From contig CACYQO010000007.1 in assembly GCA_902776545.1 (NCBI GenBank), positions 1 through 64,000 on the forward strand: DNA of 64,000 nucleotides. The letters run 5' to 3'. The position numbers were made by a program, and so were the translations under genes. Shown piece after piece: positions 8,101-15,465 of this stretch; the first letter of the stretch is position 1, and every line of letters begins with the position of its first letter. The stretch comes from an uncultured Prevotellaceae bacterium. GTDB taxonomy: Bacteria > Bacteroidota > Bacteroidia > Bacteroidales > Bacteroidaceae. The notes below the pieces were generated by a model. It made no database searches and had not been told where the DNA came from. It saw nothing but the letters and a program-made list of their open reading frames with translations.

Positions 8101-10780
8101 TGAAGAGCTTAGGCGGCATTTTAAACCTGGCCTTTATGAGGACTTAAAGGATTATTCTTCTTTTAACCCCCATTTTAGCTTTGACTCCGACAAAACCATA
8201 TCGAGTTTATCTAGAAATCTTACACCGGAGAAAAGCAATATGCTTCTTCAGTTGACCGCTTTTGAGGATATCAAATTTATTTATCAAGCCATCCTTGCCA
8301 AATTATTTGTTATTGAGAAGATGGAGTCCAGTGGTATCACTCAATCAAGTATTGATGCCGCAGAAGCTGAATTTGTAACATTGTATAGTACGGTTAACTA
8401 TAATGAAAAGTATATATTGGCATCAGATTTTTTCAGCAAGTTGGCCAGCATACTCTACTACAAAAACGGAGTCGTGTCTGCCGAGAAATCTGAAAGCATA
8501 TATACAACACTATATTTGTTCGATATAGATATACTTGCTTTAATTGATGATTATTGCTTTTATGCTAAAAGTGAAAATAGTTCAACTAACGCAATCGATA
8601 TAAAAGATAATATTAGAGATTTCTTTACAGGATTTGAGACAAAAAAAATAAAGAAAATTTGGAGAGCTTATATAAAAAAGACCCTTAAGACATTTAATAA
8701 AAAACAAATAAAGGAATCATGGAAGATTGATGAAAAAAAACTCCATTCCTTTTATGGGTTGATCCCAAACGAATATAAAAAGGTAAAGGATGGCATAGAT
8801 AGTCTCCTGCCTTATCTAGATTATTTAGACACTAAAGGTGTCTTTAACACTAGTTTGGGAAGATGGGGAGACATAATGGAATGTTACAAGAGAAGGTCTG
8901 CGTTAATTAAGAATGGTTGCAAATTACCATGTACAGCCTGCAAATATGCCAATCGAAGCATAGTTATTTTAATGAAACAATTATTTGGATATGATGAGAA
9001 TGTCGAAATTAAAGTACTTGAAATGCTACGCTATGCTTCTCATCAGAAACTATTTGAATCACGGCCAGAAATTCTTTCTCAGCTTGCAGCATCATCCGAG
9101 CAATTGGCTGATATTATGATGTCATGTGCCTGCACCGGAAAGAATAAAAATGGAAGCATCGTTTTCAATGATAGAATCTTACCAGCAACAATAGAATTAC
9201 TCTCAAACCTTATATCTAAAACAAGCGCAGATGAAAGAGATTCAATCATAAAAGAATACCAAGAAAAAAATAGTTCGAATATTAGTAGACTGGATTTGAC
9301 AATTCTGTGGTATTGGTCTGCATGTAGGTACTACGATATTGCGTCAATGCACCATGAAGCTGTCCATTGTGTTTGTAGGATTGTAAATGTGATTGAGAGT
9401 TATCTGACAGTTCTTGCCTATTACAACAAAAGATATGGGATTGATAATAATATCGAAGATATTTCTCCGTCTCTTGTTATTTTACTTGAGCTACTTTTTA
9501 CACAAGCATCTAGAATTGTTGGTCGACAACATGACAACTATAATTCCGTAGAGATTCATGAAATAAAATGGCTCTTACATTATGAGCATTTCGATGACAT
9601 AGATCTTACCAGCCTTACTCAATTCCCTAATTTGCAATCCATTTTTATTTCTATTGTTAATAGTAAAAAAATAATATTTCAACTTAATAAACCCAGTTTC
9701 ATGATTGCAAGTCGTGATGGGCAAAAAGAAGATAAAGACAAGTATCTTAGAAGGATGTATATATGGTTTAAGAAAAATCGGCATGTTCGAACATTTAAAT
9801 CTGATGTGGAAATGAGCTATTTAAAATCCCAATTAAACCATTCTATTTTTATTAGTATTTTGGGTGGATATGACGTGAAACAAGAATGTATTAACAAAGG
9901 ATTTAATATAGGCCTTTATTACCCTAGCTTTTATAGCCATCTCAGAGTTGTTTTAAATGAAAAACCAAATAGGGAAAAGAAAAAAATAATTGATTATTAT
10001 TTTAATGAGTTTCTCGGAATAAAAGAAAAAACAATACAGGCAACATTTGATTTACTGGATTTCCTAATTTATGATTCAATTTCTTGTTTATGCAATATAA
10101 TCAATATACTGCCTCCACACAACCAATTATCAACATTTTCGAACAGTTTTATTGCAAATGTTTATGAGGATCTTTGGGAATGGTCAAAATATTACAATAT
10201 GATGCATGATATGTATTTGTATTACAGATATTTCTTAAATGGAGACATGTCTGGTATGGATAAGATGCTGAAGTTCTTCCCTAAAAGCGAGAGAGAAAGA
10301 TATAGAAAAACTTTGTTTGAATATGCAGTCTTGTTAGAAAAGAGAGGCGTTTTATGCAAAGATAACTTTGGTTATAGGTATTCTAAATTATTTATGACTC
10401 TTCAGCATGACATTGATGATGCAACGATGCATCATATTCTCATCGACTATTCTGCAGAGATGGCAATAAAATATTATCGAGCAGCTCGTGGAATAAATAG
10501 CGAGGGTCAGGAATACAAGAATCTTATAAATAATATGTATACCCTCGATGACGATTTGCGAAACGACACGTGTCAGTCTAATTTTGCAAATGAAAGGTAC
10601 TTGCTTAATAGTGGAGTTATTAATTGTAAAAGAGAGGATATGCAGAAATTGTATAGCACATCAAAATTAAATAAGATGGAGCCTTATGAAAGTAGTAGCA
10701 ATATAAATAATATTGAGTTCTCCTATCCGATGTTGCAGGAACGTTATTCCGATTCACCTTACACAAATACAGAATATTAA
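5147..10780 (+). CDS. Large membrane P-loop NTPase (KAP-like) with helical repeats; candidate defence protein
   Basis: An 1877-aa protein. Walker A is GYRGMGKS (residues 71-78). Walker B is FIIVFDELDK (405-414). Between them lie hydrophobic segments at about 99-117, 126-143, 232-255 and 298-314. A P-loop domain interrupted by TM helices between Walker A and B is the hallmark of KAP NTPases (Kidins220, and PifA of F plasmid, which excludes phage T7). The D-E-L-D-K Walker B resembles the KAP DDLDR motif. Around residue 860-940 there are TPR-like repeats (YCSVLERLHENQGDIYF, YYRAIHEYRSALQYI), and the remaining 900 residues look alpha-helical. The gene is much more AT-rich than its flanks, sits 100 bases after kwaB and heads a three-gene cluster. 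I infer a membrane-tethered sensor or effector; no named system is recognised. Confidence 0.7.
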   Translation: MKEQQQNIRDKRLYKYSSSKRYLKIHVPDFAFKHDDNNVGKDKFVGRELQIRKLFTWLTSDSKSGSYLITGYRGMGKSLLVKRVIDMISREPKAYKEVIFQLAMILTLAACFVGIVIKKDQFHDKWIVTAILGSIALLCIAILEVSKRINVILYEYNVRKVPLHHIFDKDMIAKVWLKNKDRRNRKYSNIAITVNLGQEVLNERDVLSLIAHNIREKYYKFVHNRQNRPVTNFIYIIASGLIAFFLTKELLFFVAIDLKHIIIKNMFSISSWIPAAIKSLMVVFDKILTDDSFGYLAVRSLIYLCFYYWMVKLLKTLRKKIPYFSIPYNSLEKLDTLCERVASSMNEEKGTHPQYSSSFFNFSFGKAGKSKFTPIATVRELEQELMEIINDINGEDCPIGYQAQFIIVFDELDKIANVHKKGTLEPTEDEEESIPAYEASVRGFTEAMPYEQRKQNVLRLLANMKLFITSVKAKCVFISGYELFDASLADLSDREFAISSIFNGVLNVTSFLSPEREETDVSSMTEVYLATMLLPESVLRDKLHGNETNNLLSQLFRYIKREINSTLSRVISFWPVIGPESYLKKRVKDNILTNGILKDELPSLRWYNQYLMEIHILNNEETLSGEEIKEREQEIRHVMEFLRNFCVYLSHISNGSPKKIATYFEKYVRVNYDTIKQLDWYDEIEVGLPTEDSVRKQCVLYFDIESQKLINFVHYIAAPVMNAITNEVSHYGDKLLVSSSFILDQIYKYHGKGFSWRNLEQMPELLNTNKNPELRDSLASIMEFLLQTHITTISSSIFQYKFHKQIAEEISMLSKTSEEAAAIFNFTLNESETVKRYNMRLLWNYMALTNQTNDKNQKERYCSVLERLHENQGDIYFSEEDYYRAIHEYRSALQYIDDKDISAKNLIPYLKCSLKVGMSYEYRHTFENAYMVYCQIINKLIQLRWMEESDYGLDYTMRLTKDWRIKNTVLVDDSALKGWYSNDRNEELRRHFKPGLYEDLKDYSSFNPHFSFDSDKTISSLSRNLTPEKSNMLLQLTAFEDIKFIYQAILAKLFVIEKMESSGITQSSIDAAEAEFVTLYSTVNYNEKYILASDFFSKLASILYYKNGVVSAEKSESIYTTLYLFDIDILALIDDYCFYAKSENSSTNAIDIKDNIRDFFTGFETKKIKKIWRAYIKKTLKTFNKKQIKESWKIDEKKLHSFYGLIPNEYKKVKDGIDSLLPYLDYLDTKGVFNTSLGRWGDIMECYKRRSALIKNGCKLPCTACKYANRSIVILMKQLFGYDENVEIKVLEMLRYASHQKLFESRPEILSQLAASSEQLADIMMSCACTGKNKNGSIVFNDRILPATIELLSNLISKTSADERDSIIKEYQEKNSSNISRLDLTILWYWSACRYYDIASMHHEAVHCVCRIVNVIESYLTVLAYYNKRYGIDNNIEDISPSLVILLELLFTQASRIVGRQHDNYNSVEIHEIKWLLHYEHFDDIDLTSLTQFPNLQSIFISIVNSKKIIFQLNKPSFMIASRDGQKEDKDKYLRRMYIWFKKNRHVRTFKSDVEMSYLKSQLNHSIFISILGGYDVKQECINKGFNIGLYYPSFYSHLRVVLNEKPNREKKKIIDYYFNEFLGIKEKTIQATFDLLDFLIYDSISCLCNIINILPPHNQLSTFSNSFIANVYEDLWEWSKYYNMMHDMYLYYRYFLNGDMSGMDKMLKFFPKSERERYRKTLFEYAVLLEKRGVLCKDNFGYRYSKLFMTLQHDIDDATMHHILIDYSAEMAIKYYRAARGINSEGQEYKNLINNMYTLDDDLRNDTCQSNFANERYLLNSGVINCKREDMQKLYSTSKLNKMEPYESSSNINNIEFSYPMLQERYSDSPYTNTEY

Positions 10781-10805
10781 CCCCAAATTATTAAAGCCTT
10801 AGAAT

Positions 10806-11723
10806 ATGATGTCTAAATTAAACTCACTTATCCAAGAACTGAAGGAGGTGTCAGATTTACGTAAAGAATCATCATCCCTCCTTAATAAAGTTTCTGATTT
10901 ACATAATGAGTATGCCGCACTTATAAAGGAAGTGTCCTGCTTGTTAGAAGGAACAAATGTAGATTCCGAAGAGAAAACATTACAGAATCAATTTGATGAG
11001 ATAATAGAAAAAGTAGAAAAACTAGTAAAACAGTCTGTTGAAAAGATCAATGAGGCAAAAATAAATGAGCAAAATGCCAAAGACAAAGAAAACGAAGCGA
11101 ACGAAAAAGAAAAAAAAATAATTAATAATATCACAAACTTTTCTAATCAATGCGAAACTACTGGGGACAAGGAGGAGAAAAAGTTTTGGGATAATTTGAA
11201 AGAATGTATTGAATCCTACTGGGTGAGAAGTGAGGAGTCTCAGAAAAGGGAGGTGGAGTCTATAAAGAGGAATGAGGAGTCTATAAAGAGGAATGAGGAG
11301 TCTATAAAGAGATACGAAGAAGTAAAAGGTGTTTTTGATTGCCAAAAAAATAGTAACACCTTAAAAGAACACAAGAAAAAATATTTTACAAAGAAGAGAA
11401 CCCATTGCTATGGATTTTTGGGGGTGCTGACGATTATATGGTTATTTTTTGCAGGTAATTTATTTGGACTTCCATTAGGTATAGAAATTGGTTCGTCAGA
11501 TACGCCAAAATCTGTGGTATTAATAGTATTGTTGTGTATTGTGCTTATATTTATTCTTTGTATTATTATCGTGTTGGCGAGAAGACTACATCGTATTAAT
11601 ATGGCATTGCATAGAATTGATGCATTAGTTATGAGAATGGATTTATCTACAGATAGAGACCTCGGCAAGCCTTATCGTTTGGATCGCGAATTGGAAATGA
11701 TTTATCGCATTCTCGAATCATAA
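10806..11723 (+). CDS. Coiled-coil protein with two C-terminal TM segments (KAP cluster)
   Basis: A 305-aa protein. Residues 1-190 are a long charged coiled coil (heptads such as LIQELKEVSDLRKE and EKVEKLVKQSVEKI). It includes three tandem copies of the seven-residue unit ESIKRNE encoded by a 21-bp DNA repeat at 11256-11318. Two TM helices follow at about residues 207-222 and 237-258, then a short basic cytoplasmic tail (RRLHRINMALHRIDAL). It starts 25 bases after the KAP-like gene and shares its AT-rich composition, so the two are probably co-transcribed. A scaffold or signal transmitter for the NTPase at the membrane is plausible but inferred. Confidence 0.6.
   Translation: MMSKLNSLIQELKEVSDLRKESSSLLNKVSDLHNEYAALIKEVSCLLEGTNVDSEEKTLQNQFDEIIEKVEKLVKQSVEKINEAKINEQNAKDKENEANEKEKKIINNITNFSNQCETTGDKEEKKFWDNLKECIESYWVRSEESQKREVESIKRNEESIKRNEESIKRYEEVKGVFDCQKNSNTLKEHKKKYFTKKRTHCYGFLGVLTIIWLFFAGNLFGLPLGIEIGSSDTPKSVVLIVLLCIVLIFILCIIIVLARRLHRINMALHRIDALVMRMDLSTDRDLGKPYRLDRELEMIYRILES
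11256..11318 (+). repeat. Three in-frame 21-bp tandem repeats
   Basis: Three consecutive copies of a unit beginning GAGTCTATAAAGAGGAATGA; the first two are identical and the third diverges at its end. They add three heptads to the coiled coil of the surrounding gene without breaking frame, so copy number could vary and lengthen the rod. Confidence 0.85.
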
Positions 11724-11773
11724 AGAATCAATACTCAGTTTATTATTAATTAAATAAAAACAGACTCGTGTGT

Positions 11774-12304
11774 ATGGATAACATTTTGTTTAACAATGTA
11801 ACGACTATTTTGAGTTCATTGTCATCGGTTGCAATTATTATAAGTGCATTTTTTGCCATTTACCAGTGGAGAAAGACAAAAAAACTTAATGGCGTGAAAT
11901 ATCTTCAGCAACTTAGAGAGAAATTGTATGATGACAAGGAAATATCAGAGGTAATATACATGTTTGACTATAACGAAAAATGGTATTCCATAGAATTCCA
12001 TGAAACAAAAGAGATGCAGACAAAAGTTGACAGAACGCTATCGGTTCTTGAGCATGCCAGCTATTTGAAGATGAAAAAACACATTGACAAGAATCAATTT
12101 TTGGTCATCCAATATCAAGTGGACAGGACTCTTTGCAATTCTCAAGTTCAAGCATATTTATTCAATCTGTACCACTGGTCAAAACGGACAGGAATACCTA
12201 TGCCTTTTTCCTATTTGGTTAAATATGGATTACGTGAGGGTTATCTAAGAAAAGGCTTTAGAAATGTCAACTCGCAGATTTACAAACACTATTTGAATAT
12301 TTAA
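11774..12304 (+). CDS. Small N-terminally membrane-anchored protein (KAP cluster)
   Basis: A 176-aa protein from ATG 11774. A GTG six bases upstream is also in frame, but ATG seems likelier. One TM helix near the N-terminus (about residues 10-30, LSSVAIIISAFFAIYQW) precedes a cytoplasmic helical domain with conserved-looking aromatic and basic residues (YLQQLREKLY, FLVIQYQVDRTLCNSQVQAYLFNLYHW). The layout resembles DUF4760-like membrane proteins, but I cannot assign it. It is the third gene of the AT-rich cluster, 50 bases after the coiled-coil gene, and ends at the border with the GC-rich repeat block. Confidence 0.55.
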   Translation: MDNILFNNVTTILSSLSSVAIIISAFFAIYQWRKTKKLNGVKYLQQLREKLYDDKEISEVIYMFDYNEKWYSIEFHETKEMQTKVDRTLSVLEHASYLKMKKHIDKNQFLVIQYQVDRTLCNSQVQAYLFNLYHWSKRTGIPMPFSYLVKYGLREGYLRKGFRNVNSQIYKHYLNI

Positions 12305-12429
12305 TTCTGACGATGCGGTAGGGAAATAAATCACTACTCGCCATTATTGTCAGTCCCATCTCCATCATCTTGTATGTGAAGAACCTACAAGAAGCCGTTT
12401 CGATAACGTCAGCGGAGAACAAATAGATT

Positions 12430-13110
12430 GCTGCAACCCTATCTCCCTCTTCTTCTTTTTCCCGTGATGCCATCGCGCCCCCTTCGTCCATTGCCCGGGC
12501 ATTCCATGCTCGCCATCCCCGTAGCTTCGTCCCGTTTGAGGACGCTGCGTCCGCCCATAAAGCGGGTTGTCCCATGCCAGCGCCTTAAGCCATAATAATG
12601 TGTGTCGCGATTCCCTCGCGATAGCCCTGTCCTGCCAACAGCAACCGTGCGCGGGGCTTTAGCCCCGCATTCCCCTCCCTTCGCCCCCCTGCTCATCCGC
12701 TTACGTCCGTCCCCAACGGCTTGCCCCATGCCAGCGCCATCATTCCCACCCCCTTTCCAGTGTGTGTCGCGGTTTCCCCGCGATCCAATCCCCATCCTGC
12801 CCAAATTGCCCATTCGTCCCATAAAAAGCCCTGTGTCCTTCGTGCTTCGTCCCGCTCCCGGACGCTTGCGTCCGCCCCCCCAACAGGTTGTCCCGCGCAA
12901 GGGGCTTTAGTCCCCAATAATGTGCATCGCGATTCAGTCGCGACACATCGCCCATCCCGCCCATTCACCCCATCCCGCCCATAAATTTTTAACATTCCCC
13001 ATCCCCACCCACCCCACCCATTCACCCCACCCAAACCCTCTCCTTCATCTACTGTAAGCGGCTTTAGCCGCCATCCCTTTCCAGTGTGTGTCGCGATTCA
13101 ATCGCGACAA
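12430..13110. repeat. Degenerate ~160-bp-period repeat block with GTCGCGAT palindromes
   Basis: The 960 bases between the defence island and ECF cassette B contain no credible gene. Four copies of a palindromic element of the form TGTGTGTCGCGATTC-N-TCGCGA start near 12599, 12760, 12920 and 13084, a spacing of 160-164 bases. Between them recur GGGGCTTTAGYCCC palindromes (12653, 12899), GGACGC-TGCGTCCGCCC blocks (12540, 12850) and CTTGCCCCATGCCAGCGCCA-like words (12570, 12720). The long opposing open frames in this block come from the C-rich repeats and have no coding signs. The last palindrome lies directly before the conserved ECF promoter block. Confidence 0.75.
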
Positions 13111-13165
13111 AATTTTCATTTCCCGTGTTACTTTTTTACTGTTTTTGCAACTAATTATATAGAGG
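13111..13165 (+). promoter_or_regulatory. Promoter block of ECF cassette B, conserved with cassette A
   Basis: The block TTTTCATTT, TGTTACTTTTTT, TTTTTGCAACTAAT and TATAGAGGG repeats the block at 1005-1060 ahead of the paralogous cassette. The -7-like element is TGTTTTTGC at 13140-13148. The first base pair of the TA is altered compared with the A copy. Confidence 0.55.
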
Positions 13166-13264
13166 GCGACCGAAGTGGAGCCAACTCACCCAAAACAGAG
13201 GCCTCCCAGAACGGGCGGGCAACAAACATAAGATGAAAGGACAAAGAATGGGTTGATGACCTGA

Positions 13265-13771
13265 ATGAAAGTAGACGCGCGCCAACATACTGAATTCCTG
13301 AAGATGCTCCGCCGCTGCGAGGGCACCCTGGTGAAGGTATGCCTCTACTTCACCGACCGCCGCCGCGACGACTTCCGCGACCTCTACCAGGAAATCGCCT
13401 GCACCCTCTGGGAGGCGTGGCCAACCTTCCGCGGCGAAAGCGACCTCAACACATGGGTCACCCGCATTGCCCTCAATGTCGCAGGACAGGAAATTCGCAA
13501 GCGGAAACGGCTGCCACAGTTCGTAGAACTCGACGAGTCCTTCTACGACACCCTCGCCGACGAAGCCACCGACCTACGCTACCACCGCCTCTACGACCTC
13601 ATCGACCGCCTCGATGACGACGACGAACGGAAACTGCTCTTCCTCTACCTCGACCGCAAACGCCTCCGAGAAATCGCCGAGATAACAGGCACTACCGAAA
13701 CCGCCGTGAAACAGAAACTCTACCGCATAAAACAAAAGTTAAACGCCCTCAAAACAGCAGAAGATGAATAA
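13265..13771 (+). CDS. ECF-family RNA polymerase sigma-70 factor (cassette B)
   Basis: A 168-aa ECF sigma factor paralogous to the one at 1121-1696. Region 2 shows CLYFTDRRRDDFRDLYQEIA, then FRGESDLNTWVTRIALNVA. Region 4 has the helix-turn-helix LREIAEITGTTETAVKQKLY. It lacks the extra N-terminal 30 residues of the A copy. The following gene overlaps by 8 bp, the same arrangement as in cassette A. The likely regulon includes its own operon and perhaps the secreted-protein genes downstream; nothing in the sequence proves that. Confidence 0.88.
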   Translation: MKVDARQHTEFLKMLRRCEGTLVKVCLYFTDRRRDDFRDLYQEIACTLWEAWPTFRGESDLNTWVTRIALNVAGQEIRKRKRLPQFVELDESFYDTLADEATDLRYHRLYDLIDRLDDDDERKLLFLYLDRKRLREIAEITGTTETAVKQKLYRIKQKLNALKTAEDE

Positions 13772-14495
13772 TACAGACATCCCCACTAACACATTCACGC
13801 CTGCCCGACCGCAGGGAGCGGCCTTGAGCACCGCTGAAATAAATCAAATTAGCGAAAAATCACACATTGACGCATTCGAGGAAGACGATCTCTTCTCCGA
13901 ACTCCAGTCCCTCTGGGACGAGCAGAGCCGCCGCGTTGAGAAGGTCCTTGCCGAGCACCCCGCCTCGCAACCCCGCGCCCTCAACTTCCGCCGTTACAAG
14001 CCCTGGCGTCGCCGTGTCATGGCCGAATGTCTCGCCCTCGCCATCCTCAATATCGCCACCGGTCTCTACACCCTTGCCTCTTTCCTCCCCGACCCCTACA
14101 TCCTCATCCGCGTCACCGGCTATGTCCTCGCCTCCACCAACGCCCTCATGGCGTTCCACAGCCTCTACATCCTCCTCTCCTTCCGTCGCCACCATCCCGC
14201 CCGTGTCGCCACCTCCCGCATGTCGCGCTTCATCCGCCGCATGCACATGGAACCCCACTATGCGCCGCGTCCCGACAGACGCAGGCCGCGTGTCATCCAC
14301 GTTGATTTCCGCAATGCCGTCGCCACGGCTTTCTCTTCCGCCCGACAGGTCGCCGCCGTCAGCGCCGCCGCCATGGTCGTCTTTGCCTTTGTCGCCTGCA
14401 CCCCCGTGGGCGACGGACACGCCATGTCGAAGTCCGACCGTGCCGACCGCGCCGCTGCCATCGTGAATGTTGACGAAATGGTTGCTCAGTTATGA
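13764..14495 (+). CDS. Putative anti-sigma membrane partner, three TM segments (cassette B)
   Basis: A 243-aa paralogue of the 1686-2381 protein. The acidic cytoplasmic N-terminus has EEDDLFSELQSLWDEQSRR; TM segments lie near residues 92-112 and 117-140, and a third near 200-215 ends in ACTPVGDGH. The gene is much richer in G+C than the A copy, with most third positions C, so the two copies have drifted apart in base composition. Assignment as an anti-sigma factor rests on gene order and topology only. Confidence 0.6.
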   Translation: MNNTDIPTNTFTPARPQGAALSTAEINQISEKSHIDAFEEDDLFSELQSLWDEQSRRVEKVLAEHPASQPRALNFRRYKPWRRRVMAECLALAILNIATGLYTLASFLPDPYILIRVTGYVLASTNALMAFHSLYILLSFRRHHPARVATSRMSRFIRRMHMEPHYAPRPDRRRPRVIHVDFRNAVATAFSSARQVAAVSAAAMVVFAFVACTPVGDGHAMSKSDRADRAAAIVNVDEMVAQL

Positions 14496-14974
14496 AACGC
14501 TCCTGGCTCATCACCATCCTTTTCTGCCTGCTCCTTCTGGGGGGTGGCGGAGCTGTTCTGCTTCTGCCCCAGGTCGTCCCCTTCGACCAGTGCAGCGACC
14601 TCTATAAGCAGTATGTAGCCGTGGAGGGTATAAACGCCACATATATAAAGGACTATAAAGTCAATGACACCGTCTTTGTCGATGTCACCCTTCTTGAGGC
14701 CACTGATTCTATGTGGCACACCCTTATGAAGGATTTTAATATTCCTACACCCGATTCCGATCTCCAGCAATTCATTGACGCAGGAGAAAACCTTGTTGTT
14801 ACGAAACTCGTAGATAAAACCCATTATAGTAGGCCCGCCGCCCCATGTTCGTCTAATTGTGAAATCATGGCCATCTCATACACAACGCACTCCATAAGTG
14901 TTTTTCACACAGTGGATGCTGGAGAGCGTCATGCTATATTGTATTTCAACCTTGATAAATCAACAAATCAATAA
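14492..14974 (+). CDS. Membrane-anchored conserved protein of the ECF cassette (B)
   Basis: A 160-aa protein with an N-terminal TM helix (about residues 5-25) and an extracytoplasmic domain. It shares VPFDQCSDLYKQY, IKDYKVNDTVFVDVTL, EATDS, EIMAISY and FNLDKSTNQ with the cassette A protein. It overlaps the preceding stop codon (ATGA). Domain and function are unrecognised; the strict conservation of order in both cassettes is the main clue. Confidence 0.6.
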   Translation: MKRSWLITILFCLLLLGGGGAVLLLPQVVPFDQCSDLYKQYVAVEGINATYIKDYKVNDTVFVDVTLLEATDSMWHTLMKDFNIPTPDSDLQQFIDAGENLVVTKLVDKTHYSRPAAPCSSNCEIMAISYTTHSISVFHTVDAGERHAILYFNLDKSTNQ

Positions 14975-14985
14975 AATAAAGAATT

Positions 14986-15399
14986 ATGCGTAAAACAATC
15001 ACCACCATCGCACTCTTCGCAATGCTCGGAACTCTGGCCGTCAGCTGCCAGAAAGAAAACATCATTGACGAGACCAACATTGTTGCGGAAAACGGCACCG
15101 TGTACACGGTGAGTTACGCCGTTGACGGCGTAACTCACCAGCTTACGCTTGTCGGCGACGAGGCTTGGCACGATTTTCTCAACCGTATGCTCGCTTTGGC
15201 CGAAGAAGGACACGAGGTTAGTTTCCGCAACGAGGAGGCTGCCTCGCGCGTTGTTTCTACCAAAGAGACTGTCACCTACACCACGTCCAACCACGACGAT
15301 GCCTACAACTGGGCAGAGAAAATGTTAAACGACGGTTATGCGGTTACTATCCGTTATGATAAGGAAAAGAAAATCTACACCTGTTATGCGTTCAAGTAA
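14986..15399 (+). CDS. Small lipoprotein of the ECF cassette (B)
   Basis: A 137-aa lipoprotein (lipobox LAVSC) and close paralogue of 2891-3304. The two match almost residue for residue in the first 40 positions and in VGDEAWHDFLNRM, and they have the same length. The DNA is also closely similar, which suggests this gene diverged most slowly or was homogenised. It is the last gene of cassette B, 66 bases before the secreted-protein operon. Confidence 0.65.
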   Translation: MRKTITTIALFAMLGTLAVSCQKENIIDETNIVAENGTVYTVSYAVDGVTHQLTLVGDEAWHDFLNRMLALAEEGHEVSFRNEEAASRVVSTKETVTYTTSNHDDAYNWAEKMLNDGYAVTIRYDKEKKIYTCYAFK

Positions 15400-15465
15400 A
15401 ATGCGGGTAACCATCTTCTCGCCTATGATTGACGATATATATAACGACAATTAAAATCATAGAAT

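Noticed and set aside
12439-13034. Several overlapping open frames on both strands in the repeat block
   Set aside because: They arise from GC-rich repeats; there is no start context, no domain, and all frames look equally biased.
12599-13109. 160-bp-period palindromes considered as a CRISPR array
   Set aside because: The units are imperfect and the intervals are themselves related repeats about 135 bases long, unlike spacers.
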